From NCBI GenBank assembly GCA_964384675.1, contig CAYLNK010000055.1:1-25877 (forward strand): DNA of 25,877 nucleotides. Direction: 5' to 3'. Every line of letters starts with the position of its first letter. Position 1 is the first letter of the stretch. The translations under genes were made by a program, and so were the position numbers. This DNA comes from CAYLNK01 sp964384675. GTDB taxonomy: Bacteria > Acidobacteriota > Thermoanaerobaculia > UBA5066. The notes under the pieces are model-generated. The model saw only the letters and a list, made by a program, of their open reading frames with translations. It ran no database searches and was not told where the DNA came from. Shown here in pieces: positions 7,409 to 14,768 of this stretch.

Positions 7409-8175
7409 ATGTCGGTCCGGATCGACCCGCTGCCCGAGGCCGAGGCCGAGGCCCGGGCCGCCCTTCTGGGGCACTTCCAGCGTCTCGGCTACTGGAACGC
7501 CGCCGACGCGGTGGGCGCCTCGATGTCACTGGACGGTGCCGCCAGCCGGTTCGACACCCTGCGGGCGGCTCATCCCGACGCGTTCGCGCGCGACCGGAAG
7601 GTCCTGGTCTCCGGCATGTCGGCCGGAAGCGAGATGATCGCCGTCCGCCGGCTCGGGTTCGCCGAGGTGTGGGGAACCGAGGTCGACCGCTTCTACGTGG
7701 AGCTGTGCCGGACGCGGTTCCGTGGCCTCGACGGCTTCCACCCCGCCTGGTACGACGGCTCACGGCTGGAGTGGCCGGACGCCGCTTTCGACCTCGTCGT
7801 TTCCGGGCACATCATCGAGCACACGGCCGATCCCGCCGCGTACCTGGCCGAGCACCTGAGGGTCCTGGTGCCGGGCGGGCTCCTCTTCCTGGAGTTCCCC
7901 ACGCGTTACCACCATACCGAGCTGCACACGAACCTGCCGTCGCTCGAATGGCTCCCGCGCCCGGTGAGGGACGCCGGCCTGCGGCTCCTGTCGTCCCCCC
8001 GTTCGCCCCTCGACCCGGGAGGCGCTACTACTCGATCGTCGACACGGCGCTGAAGCAGGTGAGCATGGGCGCCGTGCGCCGCTGGGCGCGGACCGCCGAT
8101 GCCGGGATGCGGGTGACGACGGTCGCCCGGGTCGCCCCGGGGATCCTCCGCTGCGTGATCCGGAAGAGCGGGTGA
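7409..8175 (+). CDS. Class I SAM-dependent methyltransferase, apparent frameshift
   Basis: The frame from the ATG at 7409 runs to a stop at 8053 and encodes a Rossmann methyltransferase. Motif I is the variant KVLVSGMSAGSEM, followed by the acidic residue in GTEVD. FDLVVSGHIIEHTADP and LVPGGLLFLEFPTRY are typical later motifs. The last 15-20 residues of that frame look random, while the +1-offset frame from about 8000 to 8175 reads coherently (YYSIVDTALKQVSMGAVRRW ... RVAPGILRCVIRKSG). One extra C in the six-C run at 7995-8000 would fuse both parts into a protein of about 256 residues. I therefore annotate one gene with a probable one-base deletion or sequencing error. Without correction the product is 214 residues. 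The substrate is unknown; surface glycan or lipid modification is a guess from the glycosyltransferase further on. Confidence 0.75.
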
Positions 8176-8182
8176 CGGACGT

Positions 8183-9733
8183 TCAGAACGCCTGGCCCGA
8201 CGAGAACGACAGCAGCCAGCCGGTCCGTCCGAGCGGATCGGCCCGGAACGCGCGGGCCACGTCGATCCGGAGGACGTCGCGCTTGCTCGCGCGGGTGAGG
8301 CCGATGCGGAGCCCGACTCCCGCGTCGGTCAGGTGGACGAACCCGTCGGGCGGGCCGGAGACGATGCCATCGTCGACGAAGGCCGCGGCTCCGAGGGAGA
8401 AGATCCGGAGGACCTCCGGCACCAGGTAGAAGCGCGCCTCGACGTTGCCGACGAACCGGCCCGTCCCGGACGCGGCGTGCAGGCGGTAGCCCCTCACGCC
8501 GGTGAGCCCGTCCAGCTCGACGCGCGTCTCCGGGTCGAGCCGCCACCCGAGGACCGTGGCCGCCCGTGCCACGATCGTCGCGCCCGGACGCTGCACGTAG
8601 GCGCGGAGCTCGGCGGTCACGAGGGTCGCGTCGAGGCCGCTCTGCCAGCGGCTCTCGGCGGTTCCGCTCGCGAGCAGGAAGCCGCTCGGCCGCTCCTGAC
8701 CCACCGATCCGGAGAGGCGCAGGCGGCCCGCCGCCTGACCTCCGAAGACCCGCGGCGAGAGGGCGAGGTCCACCCGGCCGGTCGGGGCGAGATTGAAGTC
8801 CTCGTCCCGGTCCATTCGCTCCACGCGCCGTCTCTTGATCCACACCTGGCCTTCCCGCGAGAGCCCGACCGAGAGGTACAGGAATCGGCGGGACTCCTCG
8901 CCGGGCGCGGCACCGAGGCCCCCCGGGCGCAGCTCGGTCGAGCTGTACTCGACGGCGGCGTGAGCCCTCACGACCCGTCCCGGCGAATCGTCCAGGCGGA
9001 GGCCGCCGTCGAGCTGGAAGCGGCGTTCCCGCACCTTGAGGATCTGGTCCTCCTCGCCGCCCGCGTAGAGCGTTCGGTCGAAGGTGGCGTGCCGGTAGGC
9101 GGCCGCCGCGGCCTGCTCCGTGTCGACGGCGTAGAAGGGACGGCCGGCGGCGAGCTCCAGGTTCCTCCCGTCCGACAGGTCCGAGGCCGAGATCTGGAAG
9201 AGCGTGTGCGGGCCGAGCGTCTGCGGGTCGGAGAAGAAGAGCGACTTGGAGAGACGCTCGACGTCGCGGTCGTACTTGAACTCGAGGGCGCGGCCGGTCC
9301 CGAAGAGGCTCCGCTCCTCGACGCCGAACTGGTACGTGGTCTTGCCGCCCTTGTTGGAGAAGCCGAAGCGCGGCAGGAACGTCCAGGCGTCCTTCGTCTC
9401 GACCGTCACGCGGTCGCCGTCCGACCGGACGGAGACCGAGCGGAACAGGCGCTGGTTGCGCAGGCTCCGCTCCGCCTCCTTGAGCTTCTCGGGGTCGAGC
9501 GGGTCCCCCGGCTTCACCAGGAGCTCCCGCCGGATGAAGCCCTCGCGCGTCGTCGCGTGGAAGAGGTTGAGGAACGCGAACGGGAAAGGAGCCTTCCGGA
9601 CCTCCTCCGGCGAGAAGACGTTCTCCCGGCGCACCTCCACCGAGGCGATCGGAGCGGGCGTGGCGACGTCCTCGGCGGCCAAAGGGGCCGCCGCCAGCGC
9701 CGCCGCCAGCGTCAGGTGCTCGAGGCGTCCCAG
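8183..9733 (-). CDS. Omp85-like outer-membrane barrel protein with POTRA-like N-terminus
   Basis: An exported beta-barrel of roughly 500 residues. After an Ala-rich hydrophobic stretch (LTLAAALAAAPLAAED) comes a POTRA-like region of about 90 residues (RRELLVKPGDPLDPEKLKEA ... LRNQRLFRSVSV). The barrel follows and ends in phenylalanine (SSGQAF), with the Omp85 hallmark VRGY in LDGLTGVRGYRLH near the C-terminal third. Proteins of this kind assemble or translocate outer-membrane components; the exact role is unknown, and the protein is shorter than BamA, with one POTRA at most. No ATG or GTG start is available near the expected signal peptide. The 9733 start is a CTG that gives MGRLEHLTL plus the signal-like stretch; a TTG at 9682 would leave no signal. 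It overlaps the end of the adenosyltransferase gene, so translation may be coupled. Confidence 0.8.
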   Translation of the reverse strand: MGRLEHLTLAAALAAAPLAAEDVATPAPIASVEVRRENVFSPEEVRKAPFPFAFLNLFHATTREGFIRRELLVKPGDPLDPEKLKEAERSLRNQRLFRSVSVRSDGDRVTVETKDAWTFLPRFGFSNKGGKTTYQFGVEERSLFGTGRALEFKYDRDVERLSKSLFFSDPQTLGPHTLFQISASDLSDGRNLELAAGRPFYAVDTEQAAAAAYRHATFDRTLYAGGEEDQILKVRERRFQLDGGLRLDDSPGRVVRAHAAVEYSSTELRPGGLGAAPGEESRRFLYLSVGLSREGQVWIKRRRVERMDRDEDFNLAPTGRVDLALSPRVFGGQAAGRLRLSGSVGQERPSGFLLASGTAESRWQSGLDATLVTAELRAYVQRPGATIVARAATVLGWRLDPETRVELDGLTGVRGYRLHAASGTGRFVGNVEARFYLVPEVLRIFSLGAAAFVDDGIVSGPPDGFVHLTDAGVGLRIGLTRASKRDVLRIDVARAFRADPLGRTGWLLSFSSGQAF

Positions 9734-10308
9734 AGGACTTCGGGCTCGCCCCGGACCTTGGAGGCCCAGCGGCCGAGGACGAAGAAGAGGTCGGACAGGC
9801 GGTTCAGGTAGACGAGGCCGTGCTCGCCGATCGACTCCTCCCGCGCGAGGTGGGTGACCACCCTCTCGGCGCGACGGCAGACGGTACGGGCCTGGTGGAG
9901 GAGCGCACCGACCGGCCCGCCGCCCGGGAGGACGAACGAGCGGAGCTCGGGCAGGCCCTCGTTGAGCTCGTCGATCTCGGCCTCGAGCCGCACCACGTGC
10001 CGGGCCTCGATGACGGGCTGGCTCGGGTGGCGGTCCTCGATCCGGGTCGCGAGGTCCGACCCGAGGTTGAAGAGCTCGTTCTGGATGCGGAGGAGCAGCG
10101 CGTCGAGGCGGGCGCGATCCGCGGGGGCGATCGACCCGCCGGGCTCGGCATTCGCGACGCGCACGAGCCCGAGGACGGCGTTCAGCTCGTCGACGGTGCC
10201 GTAGCCGTCGATCCGCGTGGAGTCCTTCGGGACGCGCTGGCCTCCCACGAGGCTCGTCTCGCCCGCGTCGCCGCCCCGCGTGTAGACGCGGTTGATCCGG
10301 ATCGCCAT
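9712..10308 (-). CDS. pduO: ATP:cob(I)alamin adenosyltransferase, PduO type
   Basis: A 198-residue cytosolic enzyme that transfers the adenosyl group from ATP to cob(I)alamin to form adenosylcobalamin. The family motifs are complete: the N-terminal ATP-binding segment VYTRGGDAGETSL, RIDGYGTVDELNAVLG, IQNELFNLGSDLAT, the HQARTVCRRAER helix and the C-terminal YLNRLSDLFFVLGRWA. Length is normal for PduO/MMAB trimers. The ATG at 10308 is only 11 bases from the ATG of the divergent phosphatase gene. No adenosylcobalamin-dependent mutase is in the window, and no cobalamin riboswitch fits in the 11-base upstream gap. The downstream Omp85-like gene overlaps its 3' end. Confidence 0.95.
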   Translation of the reverse strand: MAIRINRVYTRGGDAGETSLVGGQRVPKDSTRIDGYGTVDELNAVLGLVRVANAEPGGSIAPADRARLDALLLRIQNELFNLGSDLATRIEDRHPSQPVIEARHVVRLEAEIDELNEGLPELRSFVLPGGGPVGALLHQARTVCRRAERVVTHLAREESIGEHGLVYLNRLSDLFFVLGRWASKVRGEPEVLWDASST

Positions 10309-10313
10309 ACCAT
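10308..10313 (+). promoter_or_regulatory. Putative -10 box for the PHP phosphatase gene
   Basis: TACCAT is six bases before the ATG at 10320 and shares its first base with the start codon of the divergent adenosyltransferase gene. Confidence 0.45.
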
Positions 10314-10318
10314 CGGGG

Positions 10319-10324
10319 AATGTA
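10319..10324 (-). promoter_or_regulatory. Putative -10 box for the adenosyltransferase gene
   Basis: TACATT on the minus strand lies ten bases before the ATG at 10308. It overlaps the start codon of the divergent phosphatase gene. Confidence 0.35.
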
Positions 10325-11129
10325 CCTCACGGACTACCACGTCCACACGTTCCGGTGCGGCCACGCGGGCGGCGCGACGCGCGACTACGTGCTCGCCGCG
10401 CTCGAGAAGGGCCTCCACGAGATCGCCTTCACCGACCACGTCCCGATCTACTTCCTCCCGGGTGACGACCCGGACCCCGACTGCGCGATGACTCGCGCGG
10501 AGCTGCCTGGCTACGTCGAGGAAGTCCTGGAGCTGAAGGAGGAGTTCGCCGGGCGGATCGACGTGCTCCTCGGGCTCGAGGCCGATTACGCGGAGGGGCA
10601 CGAGGACGTCCTTCGCGGGATCCTGGCGCCGTACGACTGGGACGTCGTCCTCGGGTCGGTGCACTGGGTGGCGGGCGCCTGGATCGACGCGCCCGGATCC
10701 GCGCGCCGGCACGAGACCGAGGGGAGCGCGTTCCTGTGGGACGCGTATTACCGGCTCCTCGCGAAGGCGGCGTCGAGCGGGCTCTTCGACGTGATGACCC
10801 ACTTCGACCTCCCGAAGAAGTTCGGGCACCGGCGCCCGGACGAAGCACGTGGCGCCGAACGTCGTGCGGTGGAGGCGGCCGCGGCGGCCGGCGTGGCGGT
10901 GGAGGTGTCGAGCGCCGGCCTGCGGAAGGCCGTCGGGGAGGAGTACCCGTCGGCGCCGCTCCTCGCCGAGCTGGTTGCGGCCGGGGTGCCGGTCGTCTTC
11001 TCGTCCGACGCCCACGCCCCCGCGGAGGTGGCCTGGGGGCGGGATGGCGCGGTCGCGGCGGCGCGGGCCGCCGGGGTCGCGGAGCACCTCTCGTTCCGCC
11101 GTCGTCGTCGTCGCCGTCATCCGCTCTGA
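10320..11129 (+). CDS. PHP-family phosphoesterase, histidinol-phosphatase-like (HisJ/HisK type)
   Basis: A 269-residue PHP-superfamily enzyme. Metal-binding motifs occur in the expected order: DYHVHTFRCGHA at the N-terminus, AFTDHVP, LLGLEADYAEG, LGSVHW, VMTHFDLPKKFG, VEVSSAGLRKAVGEEYPS and VVFSSDAHAP. The STAGLRK-like and HFDLPKKFG motifs are typical of PHP histidinol-phosphate phosphatases, which catalyse the penultimate step of histidine synthesis, dephosphorylating L-histidinol phosphate in the cytoplasm. The C-terminus ends in an unusual run of seven arginines encoded by a CGT/CGC repeat near 11100. No other his gene is in the window, so a different phosphoesterase substrate remains possible. 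It is transcribed divergently from the adenosyltransferase with 11 bases between start codons. Confidence 0.88.
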   Translation: MYLTDYHVHTFRCGHAGGATRDYVLAALEKGLHEIAFTDHVPIYFLPGDDPDPDCAMTRAELPGYVEEVLELKEEFAGRIDVLLGLEADYAEGHEDVLRGILAPYDWDVVLGSVHWVAGAWIDAPGSARRHETEGSAFLWDAYYRLLAKAASSGLFDVMTHFDLPKKFGHRRPDEARGAERRAVEAAAAAGVAVEVSSAGLRKAVGEEYPSAPLLAELVAAGVPVVFSSDAHAPAEVAWGRDGAVAAARAAGVAEHLSFRRRRRRRHPL

Positions 11130-11156
11130 CGCGACACCGGTCCTACCGCCTGAACC

Positions 11157-12311
11157 TCAGGCCGGCCCGGGCTCGAGGACCTCTTCCGGGAATGGCCTCT
11201 GTGCCGTCCGCCAGTCGCGATAGGCCTCGAGGGAGGGATCCGACGGCGGATCGGCGACCACCCGCGCGATTGCCTCCCGCCACGCGGCGAGATCGTGGGG
11301 GACGCCGTGCACCCCCGGAGGCACGTCGATCGAGAGGCAGCAGTAGGAGGAGGCCAGGACCGGTACGCCGGCGCACGAGAGCTCGGGCAGCCGTGTCTGG
11401 GCGCCGAAGCCCCGGATGCCGGGCACCAGAACGGCCGAGGCGCGCGAGAGCAACGTCTCGAGCTCGGCGTTCGAGATGAAGCCGAGGAGCTCCACGCCCC
11501 TCAGCCCCTGCCCGGCCGGAAGCAGCTCCCGCGTCCCCTGGCCCGCCACGGCGAGCGTCACCCCAGGCGGCAACCCCTCGGACCGGAGACCTTCGAGAAG
11601 CCACCGCAGCGCCTCCCCGATCGGCCCGTAGCCCGCGCTCCCTATCATCAGGAGGAAGCCGCGCTGCTTGCTCGTGGCTCGACGCGCCCGCGTCGAAAGG
11701 AGGGAGGACTCGATCCGATCGACGGGACGGTACGGGTAGTACGTGCTGCAGAAGCCGATGCCTCCGAGCAGGCCCGTCTCCACCTTGGAGATCAGCAGGC
11801 GGTGGCTGCACCTCGCGAGGATCGAGATCTCGTCCTCGAGATCGGTGAGCGCCAGGCGGACCCGTCCGGGACCCGCGCAATCGAGGGAATCGAGGGTCTG
11901 GGGCGCGATGGCGGTGCGTACGCCGAACGCGGTGTTGATGGCCAGGATCCCCGCGGCGATCCCCGTGTAGTCCGTCACGCATACGACCGGTCGCTCCGCC
12001 CCGGCCACGGCCGCGCGATACGTCGCGAGAGCCGGACCCCTGAGGAACGAGCGCGGCACGAAATTCGATGGCCACGAGCGCCGGAGCGGATTGGCGAAGA
12101 CGTCCCTCGCCCTCCGCATCCTCCATTCCAAGTGCTGCACGAGGGTGTGGGGAGGCCGCTGTCCGTCCTGGAAGTGGATGGTCACCACCCTCTCCGGACC
12201 GACGATCTCGCGCAGCTCGTGCTCGACCTGGTAGGACCTGTGGTTTCCCCCGTTCCCCTCGGGTGAGGGAGCGCTCCTGGTCGCGAAGAGCACAGTCCGG
12301 GCGCGAGACAC
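11157..12311 (-). CDS. Glycosyltransferase family 4-like protein
   Basis: A 384-residue GT-B glycosyltransferase. The C-terminal domain shows the GT4 pattern: FLLMIGSAGYGPIGEALRWL at its start, VELLGFISNAELETLLSRAS, a loop reading VLVPGIRGFGAQTRLPELS and AGVPVLASSYC. The acceptor domain (residues 1-190) begins MSRARTVLFATRSAPSPEGN, where the Gly/Asn loop of retaining enzymes would lie. It would transfer a nucleotide-activated sugar to a glycan or lipid acceptor at the cytoplasmic side; donor and acceptor cannot be read from sequence. The GTG at 12311 is preceded by TAAGAT nine bases upstream. It is divergent from a methyltransferase gene, a pairing common in surface polysaccharide loci (inference). 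Confidence 0.88.
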   Translation of the reverse strand: MSRARTVLFATRSAPSPEGNGGNHRSYQVEHELREIVGPERVVTIHFQDGQRPPHTLVQHLEWRMRRARDVFANPLRRSWPSNFVPRSFLRGPALATYRAAVAGAERPVVCVTDYTGIAAGILAINTAFGVRTAIAPQTLDSLDCAGPGRVRLALTDLEDEISILARCSHRLLISKVETGLLGGIGFCSTYYPYRPVDRIESSLLSTRARRATSKQRGFLLMIGSAGYGPIGEALRWLLEGLRSEGLPPGVTLAVAGQGTRELLPAGQGLRGVELLGFISNAELETLLSRASAVLVPGIRGFGAQTRLPELSCAGVPVLASSYCCLSIDVPPGVHGVPHDLAAWREAIARVVADPPSDPSLEAYRDWRTAQRPFPEEVLEPGPA

Positions 12312-12320
12312 CTGGAGAGA

Positions 12321-12326
12321 ATCTTA
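12321..12326 (-). promoter_or_regulatory. Putative -10 box for the glycosyltransferase gene
   Basis: TAAGAT on the minus strand ends nine bases before the GTG at 12311; no ribosome-binding site is evident between them. Confidence 0.45.
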
Positions 12327-12355
12327 GACCTGTTCCCGGAGCTGACGCCGGATGA

Positions 12356-12361
12356 GACAAT
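12356..12361 (+). promoter_or_regulatory. Putative -10 box for the methyltransferase gene at 12368
   Basis: GACAAT, one mismatch from the TANNNT pattern seen at other starts here, ends six bases before the GTG at 12368. Confidence 0.3.
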
Positions 12362-12367
12362 CTCGAC

Positions 12368-13162
12368 GTGCTCGCGCCTGCCCGGCTACCCTTGCGGTAT
12401 GGATTCTGGAACCTCCGCTGGGGAGCGCCGTTCGGCTACCCCACTCCCGGCTTCCTGAGGCGTCGACGCCCCTTCTGCCTGCCGGGTCCGCGGGGCGATC
12501 GCCTCGCGGGTCTCTTCGCCCACCAGAAGAACAACACGACGCGGGTCTTCGAGTTCCCCTGGGCCTTCGAGCAGGTCCGGCCCCGGAAGGGCCTCCGGGT
12601 CCTCGAGATCGGGGGGGGCCTGTCTGGCCTCCAGTTCGCCCTTTCCCGGAGCGGCTGCCGGGTGACGAACGTCGACCCCGGGGTCGACCCGGAAGGCCGC
12701 GACTGGGGGCTCGGGGCCGGGCGCTTCGAGCAGCTGAACCGGGCCTTCGGAACCGACGTCGTCCTCATCCGGAAGTCCCTGGAAGAGGCGGAGCTTCCGC
12801 CCGAGAGCTTCGACGTGGTCCTCTCGGTGTCGGTCGTCGAGCATCTCGGCACCGACGTCGCTCGGGGACTGATCGCGCGGGCCGGGCGTCTGCTACGCCC
12901 GGGCGGCACGATCGTCCTGACGGTCGACCTCTTCCCCGGCCTGACGCCCTTCACCGAGGCCGAGTCCAACCGCTTCGGCACGAACGTCCCGGTGTCCAGC
13001 CTTCTGACGGACGGCCTGCGCCTCGTGAGCGGCGAGCGCTCCGAGCTGTACGGTTTCCCCGGGTTCGACGCCAGGGCGATCCTGGCGCGAAGCGACGAGC
13101 TCCTCGTGGGCCGCTACTTTCCGGCGTTCGCCCAGTGCCTGGTGCTCGAACGCCCCGCCTGA
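12368..13162 (+). CDS. Class I SAM-dependent methyltransferase
   Basis: A 264-residue Rossmann-fold methyltransferase of the UbiE/COQ5-like type. Motif I is LRVLEIGGGLSGLQFA (about residues 77-92) and the ribose-binding acidic residue is in VTNVDPG. Motif II-like FDVVLSVSVVEHLG and motif III LLRPGGTIVLTVDLFPG follow. An approximately 75-residue N-terminal extension carries a YGFWNLRWGAPFGYPTPGF segment and AHQKNNTTRVFEFPWAF, and may form the acceptor-binding lid. GTG at 12368 is the start that fits the frame; the nearby ATG at 12399 is out of frame. It is divergent from the glycosyltransferase across 56 bases, so the pair may modify the same glycan (inference). The substrate is unknown. Confidence 0.85.
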   Translation: MLAPARLPLRYGFWNLRWGAPFGYPTPGFLRRRRPFCLPGPRGDRLAGLFAHQKNNTTRVFEFPWAFEQVRPRKGLRVLEIGGGLSGLQFALSRSGCRVTNVDPGVDPEGRDWGLGAGRFEQLNRAFGTDVVLIRKSLEEAELPPESFDVVLSVSVVEHLGTDVARGLIARAGRLLRPGGTIVLTVDLFPGLTPFTEAESNRFGTNVPVSSLLTDGLRLVSGERSELYGFPGFDARAILARSDELLVGRYFPAFAQCLVLERPA

Positions 13163-13163
13163 C

Positions 13164-13176
13164 CGGCGAAGCGCCG
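13164..13176. terminator. Small hairpin between convergent genes
   Basis: CGGCG and CGCCG (13164-13168 and 13172-13176) flank a three-base loop, exactly between the converging stops at 13162 and 13178. There is no T-tract, so a terminator role is tentative. Confidence 0.3.
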
Positions 13177-13177
13177 C

Positions 13178-13597
13178 CTACCCTGCGAGGAGCTCCACGG
13201 AGAAGGTCGGCGTCACGGTGAGCGTGAGCGCCGCCAGCGTGCACGGCCACCCCTCGCGCGCGAGGCGCGCGGCGACGCGGTCCCAGATCCAGCGGGCCAG
13301 GTTCTCGGCCGTCGGGACGGTCTCGGCGAAGCCCGGCACCTCGTGGTTGAGGTGCCGGTGGTCGAGAGGCCGGTCGACCTCCTCCTTGAGGATCCGGTCG
13401 AGGTCGACGAGGTTCACGATCATCCCGGAGTCGGGGTCGGGCGTGCCGCGCACCGAGACCTCGAGCGAGTAGTTGTGACCGTACCCGGAGGCATGGGAAG
13501 CCTCCCCGTAGGTCCGCCGGTTCCACTCCGCGTCGTGGCGCGGGTTGGCGAGGACGTGGGCGGCGTTGAAGTGGATGGTGCGGGAGAGGAGCAGCAT
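13178..13597 (-). CDS. 6-pyruvoyl-tetrahydropterin synthase/QueD-family protein with altered active site
   Basis: A 139-residue T-fold protein clearly of the PTPS/QueD family: IHFNAAHVL, YGHNYSLEVSVRG, SGMIVNLVDLDRIL, LDHRHLN, VPTAENLARWIW. Enzymes of this family convert dihydroneopterin triphosphate to pyruvoyl- or carboxy-tetrahydropterin. Several key positions differ from the classic enzymes. Ala33 aligns with the catalytic Cys, with Glu32 just before it. Tyr39 aligns with a zinc-ligand His of the GHGHNY motif. Val128 replaces the Glu usual in the C-terminal ETP motif. His14, His41 and Asp79-His80 are kept. It may therefore be a PTPS-III-like folate enzyme, a divergent pterin enzyme or inactive. 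It starts 22 bases after the signalling operon's last stop, with a GATAAT box seven bases before its ATG. Confidence 0.88.
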   Translation of the reverse strand: MLLLSRTIHFNAAHVLANPRHDAEWNRRTYGEASHASGYGHNYSLEVSVRGTPDPDSGMIVNLVDLDRILKEEVDRPLDHRHLNHEVPGFAETVPTAENLARWIWDRVAARLAREGWPCTLAALTLTVTPTFSVELLAG

Positions 13598-13604
13598 CGG
13601 ACGG

Positions 13605-13610
13605 ATTATC
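13605..13610 (-). promoter_or_regulatory. Putative -10 box for the PTPS-family gene
   Basis: GATAAT on the minus strand ends seven bases before the ATG at 13597. The gene could thus be transcribed independently of the upstream signalling operon. Confidence 0.4.
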
Positions 13611-13619
13611 CTCGCGCGC

Positions 13620-14759
13620 TCACGCCGTGCGGCGAAGGACGAGGAGCGTCACGTCGTCGTGCGGGTCCTCGCCGGCCACGTGGGCGCCGAGGGCCGCCTT
13701 GACGTCGCCGGCGAGGTCGGCGGCGGCGCGGCCGGGCCGGAGGATCTGCAGGAGGCGCTCCTCGCCGTAGAAGCCGGACGGGCCCTTCGCCTCGGTGACC
13801 CCGTCGGTGACCGAGACGAGGATCTCGCCCGGGTCCAGGGTGATCCGGCGGGTCTGGAAGCCGGGCCCCGCCATGAGCCCCATGGCGGGGCCGGTCGTCT
13901 CCAGGTGGCGCAGCACGTTCCCCACGATGATCGGTCTCTCGTGCCCCGCGTTGACGTACGTCAGCTCGCCGGTCGCGGGCGAGAGGACGGCGAAGAACGC
14001 GGTCGCGAACATGTTCGCCGAGCCGTGCGTGATCGCGATGTAGTCGTTCGTCGTCTCGACGGTGCGGAGGAGCGCCTGGGGCACCGGCTCCGTCTCGCAG
14101 CGGCTGGTCAGCCCGGCCCGCAGGAGGCTCCGGAACAGGGCCATGAAGAGCGCCGCGCCGACTCCCTTGCCGCAGACGTCGGCCACCACCAGGGCCAGCG
14201 ACCCGTCGGGCAGCGTGAAGACGTCGTAGAAGTCGCCGGCGACCTGCCGCGCCGGCTCGAAGAGCGCCGCGATCTCGTAGCCGGGTAGCTCGGGCAGCGT
14301 CTCGGGCAGGAAGCTCTGCTGGATGTCGTGCGCGATCGAGAGCTCCCGCTCGAGGCTCTCGGCGAGGCGCCGCTCCCGGTCGCGGACGTGCTTCCTCATG
14401 AGCGAGGCGTTGACGCGCGCCTTCAGGATGGCGGGGTGGAACGGCTTCGGGAGGTAGTCCTCCGCCCCGAGCTCGATGCACCGGACGATGCTGTCGGTGT
14501 CGTTCAGGGCGGAGATCATCACCACCGGGAGGTCCTTCAGCGCGGCGTCGGCCTTGACCGTCTCGAGCACCTGGTACCCGTCCATCCCCGGCATCATGAT
14601 GTCGAGCAGGACGAGGTCGAACGTCTCGCACCGCAGCGCCTCGAGGGCCTCGGGGCCGCTCGCGACGAGGTGCGGGTCGTGCCCCTGCCGCGTCAGCTGG
14701 CGCGACAGCACGTCCCGGTTCATCTCGGTGTCGTCGACGACGAGGACGCGGCTCTTCAT
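13620..14759 (-). CDS. Receiver-domain PP2C (RsbU/SpoIIE-type) phosphatase
   Basis: A 379-residue regulator. Residues 1-118 are a receiver domain with Asp9/Asp10, phosphoacceptor Asp53 (VLLDIMMPGMDG), Ser83 and Lys105 (LPKPFHP). A predicted coiled coil of about 30 residues (RKHVRDRERRLAESLEREL) links it to a PPM/SpoIIE phosphatase domain (about 160-378) with Asp176 (VAGDFYDVF), Asp194 (ADVCGKG), Asp319 (VTDGVTEA) and Asp368-Asp369 (HDDVTLL) as metal ligands. By family, phosphorylation of the receiver would switch on dephosphorylation of a phospho-STAS antagonist, here the one at 15659-15994. It is the last gene of the six-gene operon, nine bases after the patatin stop. The histidine kinase in the same operon is the natural phosphodonor (inference). 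Confidence 0.94.
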   Translation of the reverse strand: MKSRVLVVDDTEMNRDVLSRQLTRQGHDPHLVASGPEALEALRCETFDLVLLDIMMPGMDGYQVLETVKADAALKDLPVVMISALNDTDSIVRCIELGAEDYLPKPFHPAILKARVNASLMRKHVRDRERRLAESLERELSIAHDIQQSFLPETLPELPGYEIAALFEPARQVAGDFYDVFTLPDGSLALVVADVCGKGVGAALFMALFRSLLRAGLTSRCETEPVPQALLRTVETTNDYIAITHGSANMFATAFFAVLSPATGELTYVNAGHERPIIVGNVLRHLETTGPAMGLMAGPGFQTRRITLDPGEILVSVTDGVTEAKGPSGFYGEERLLQILRPGRAAADLAGDVKAALGAHVAGEDPHDDVTLLVLRRTA

Positions 14760-14768
14760 CCGGGAGCT

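Noticed and set aside
11098..11120. CGT/CGC triplet repeat encoding a run of arginines at the end of the phosphatase
   Set aside because: Short, in frame and confined to the C-terminus; a simple low-complexity tail rather than a regulatory repeat.
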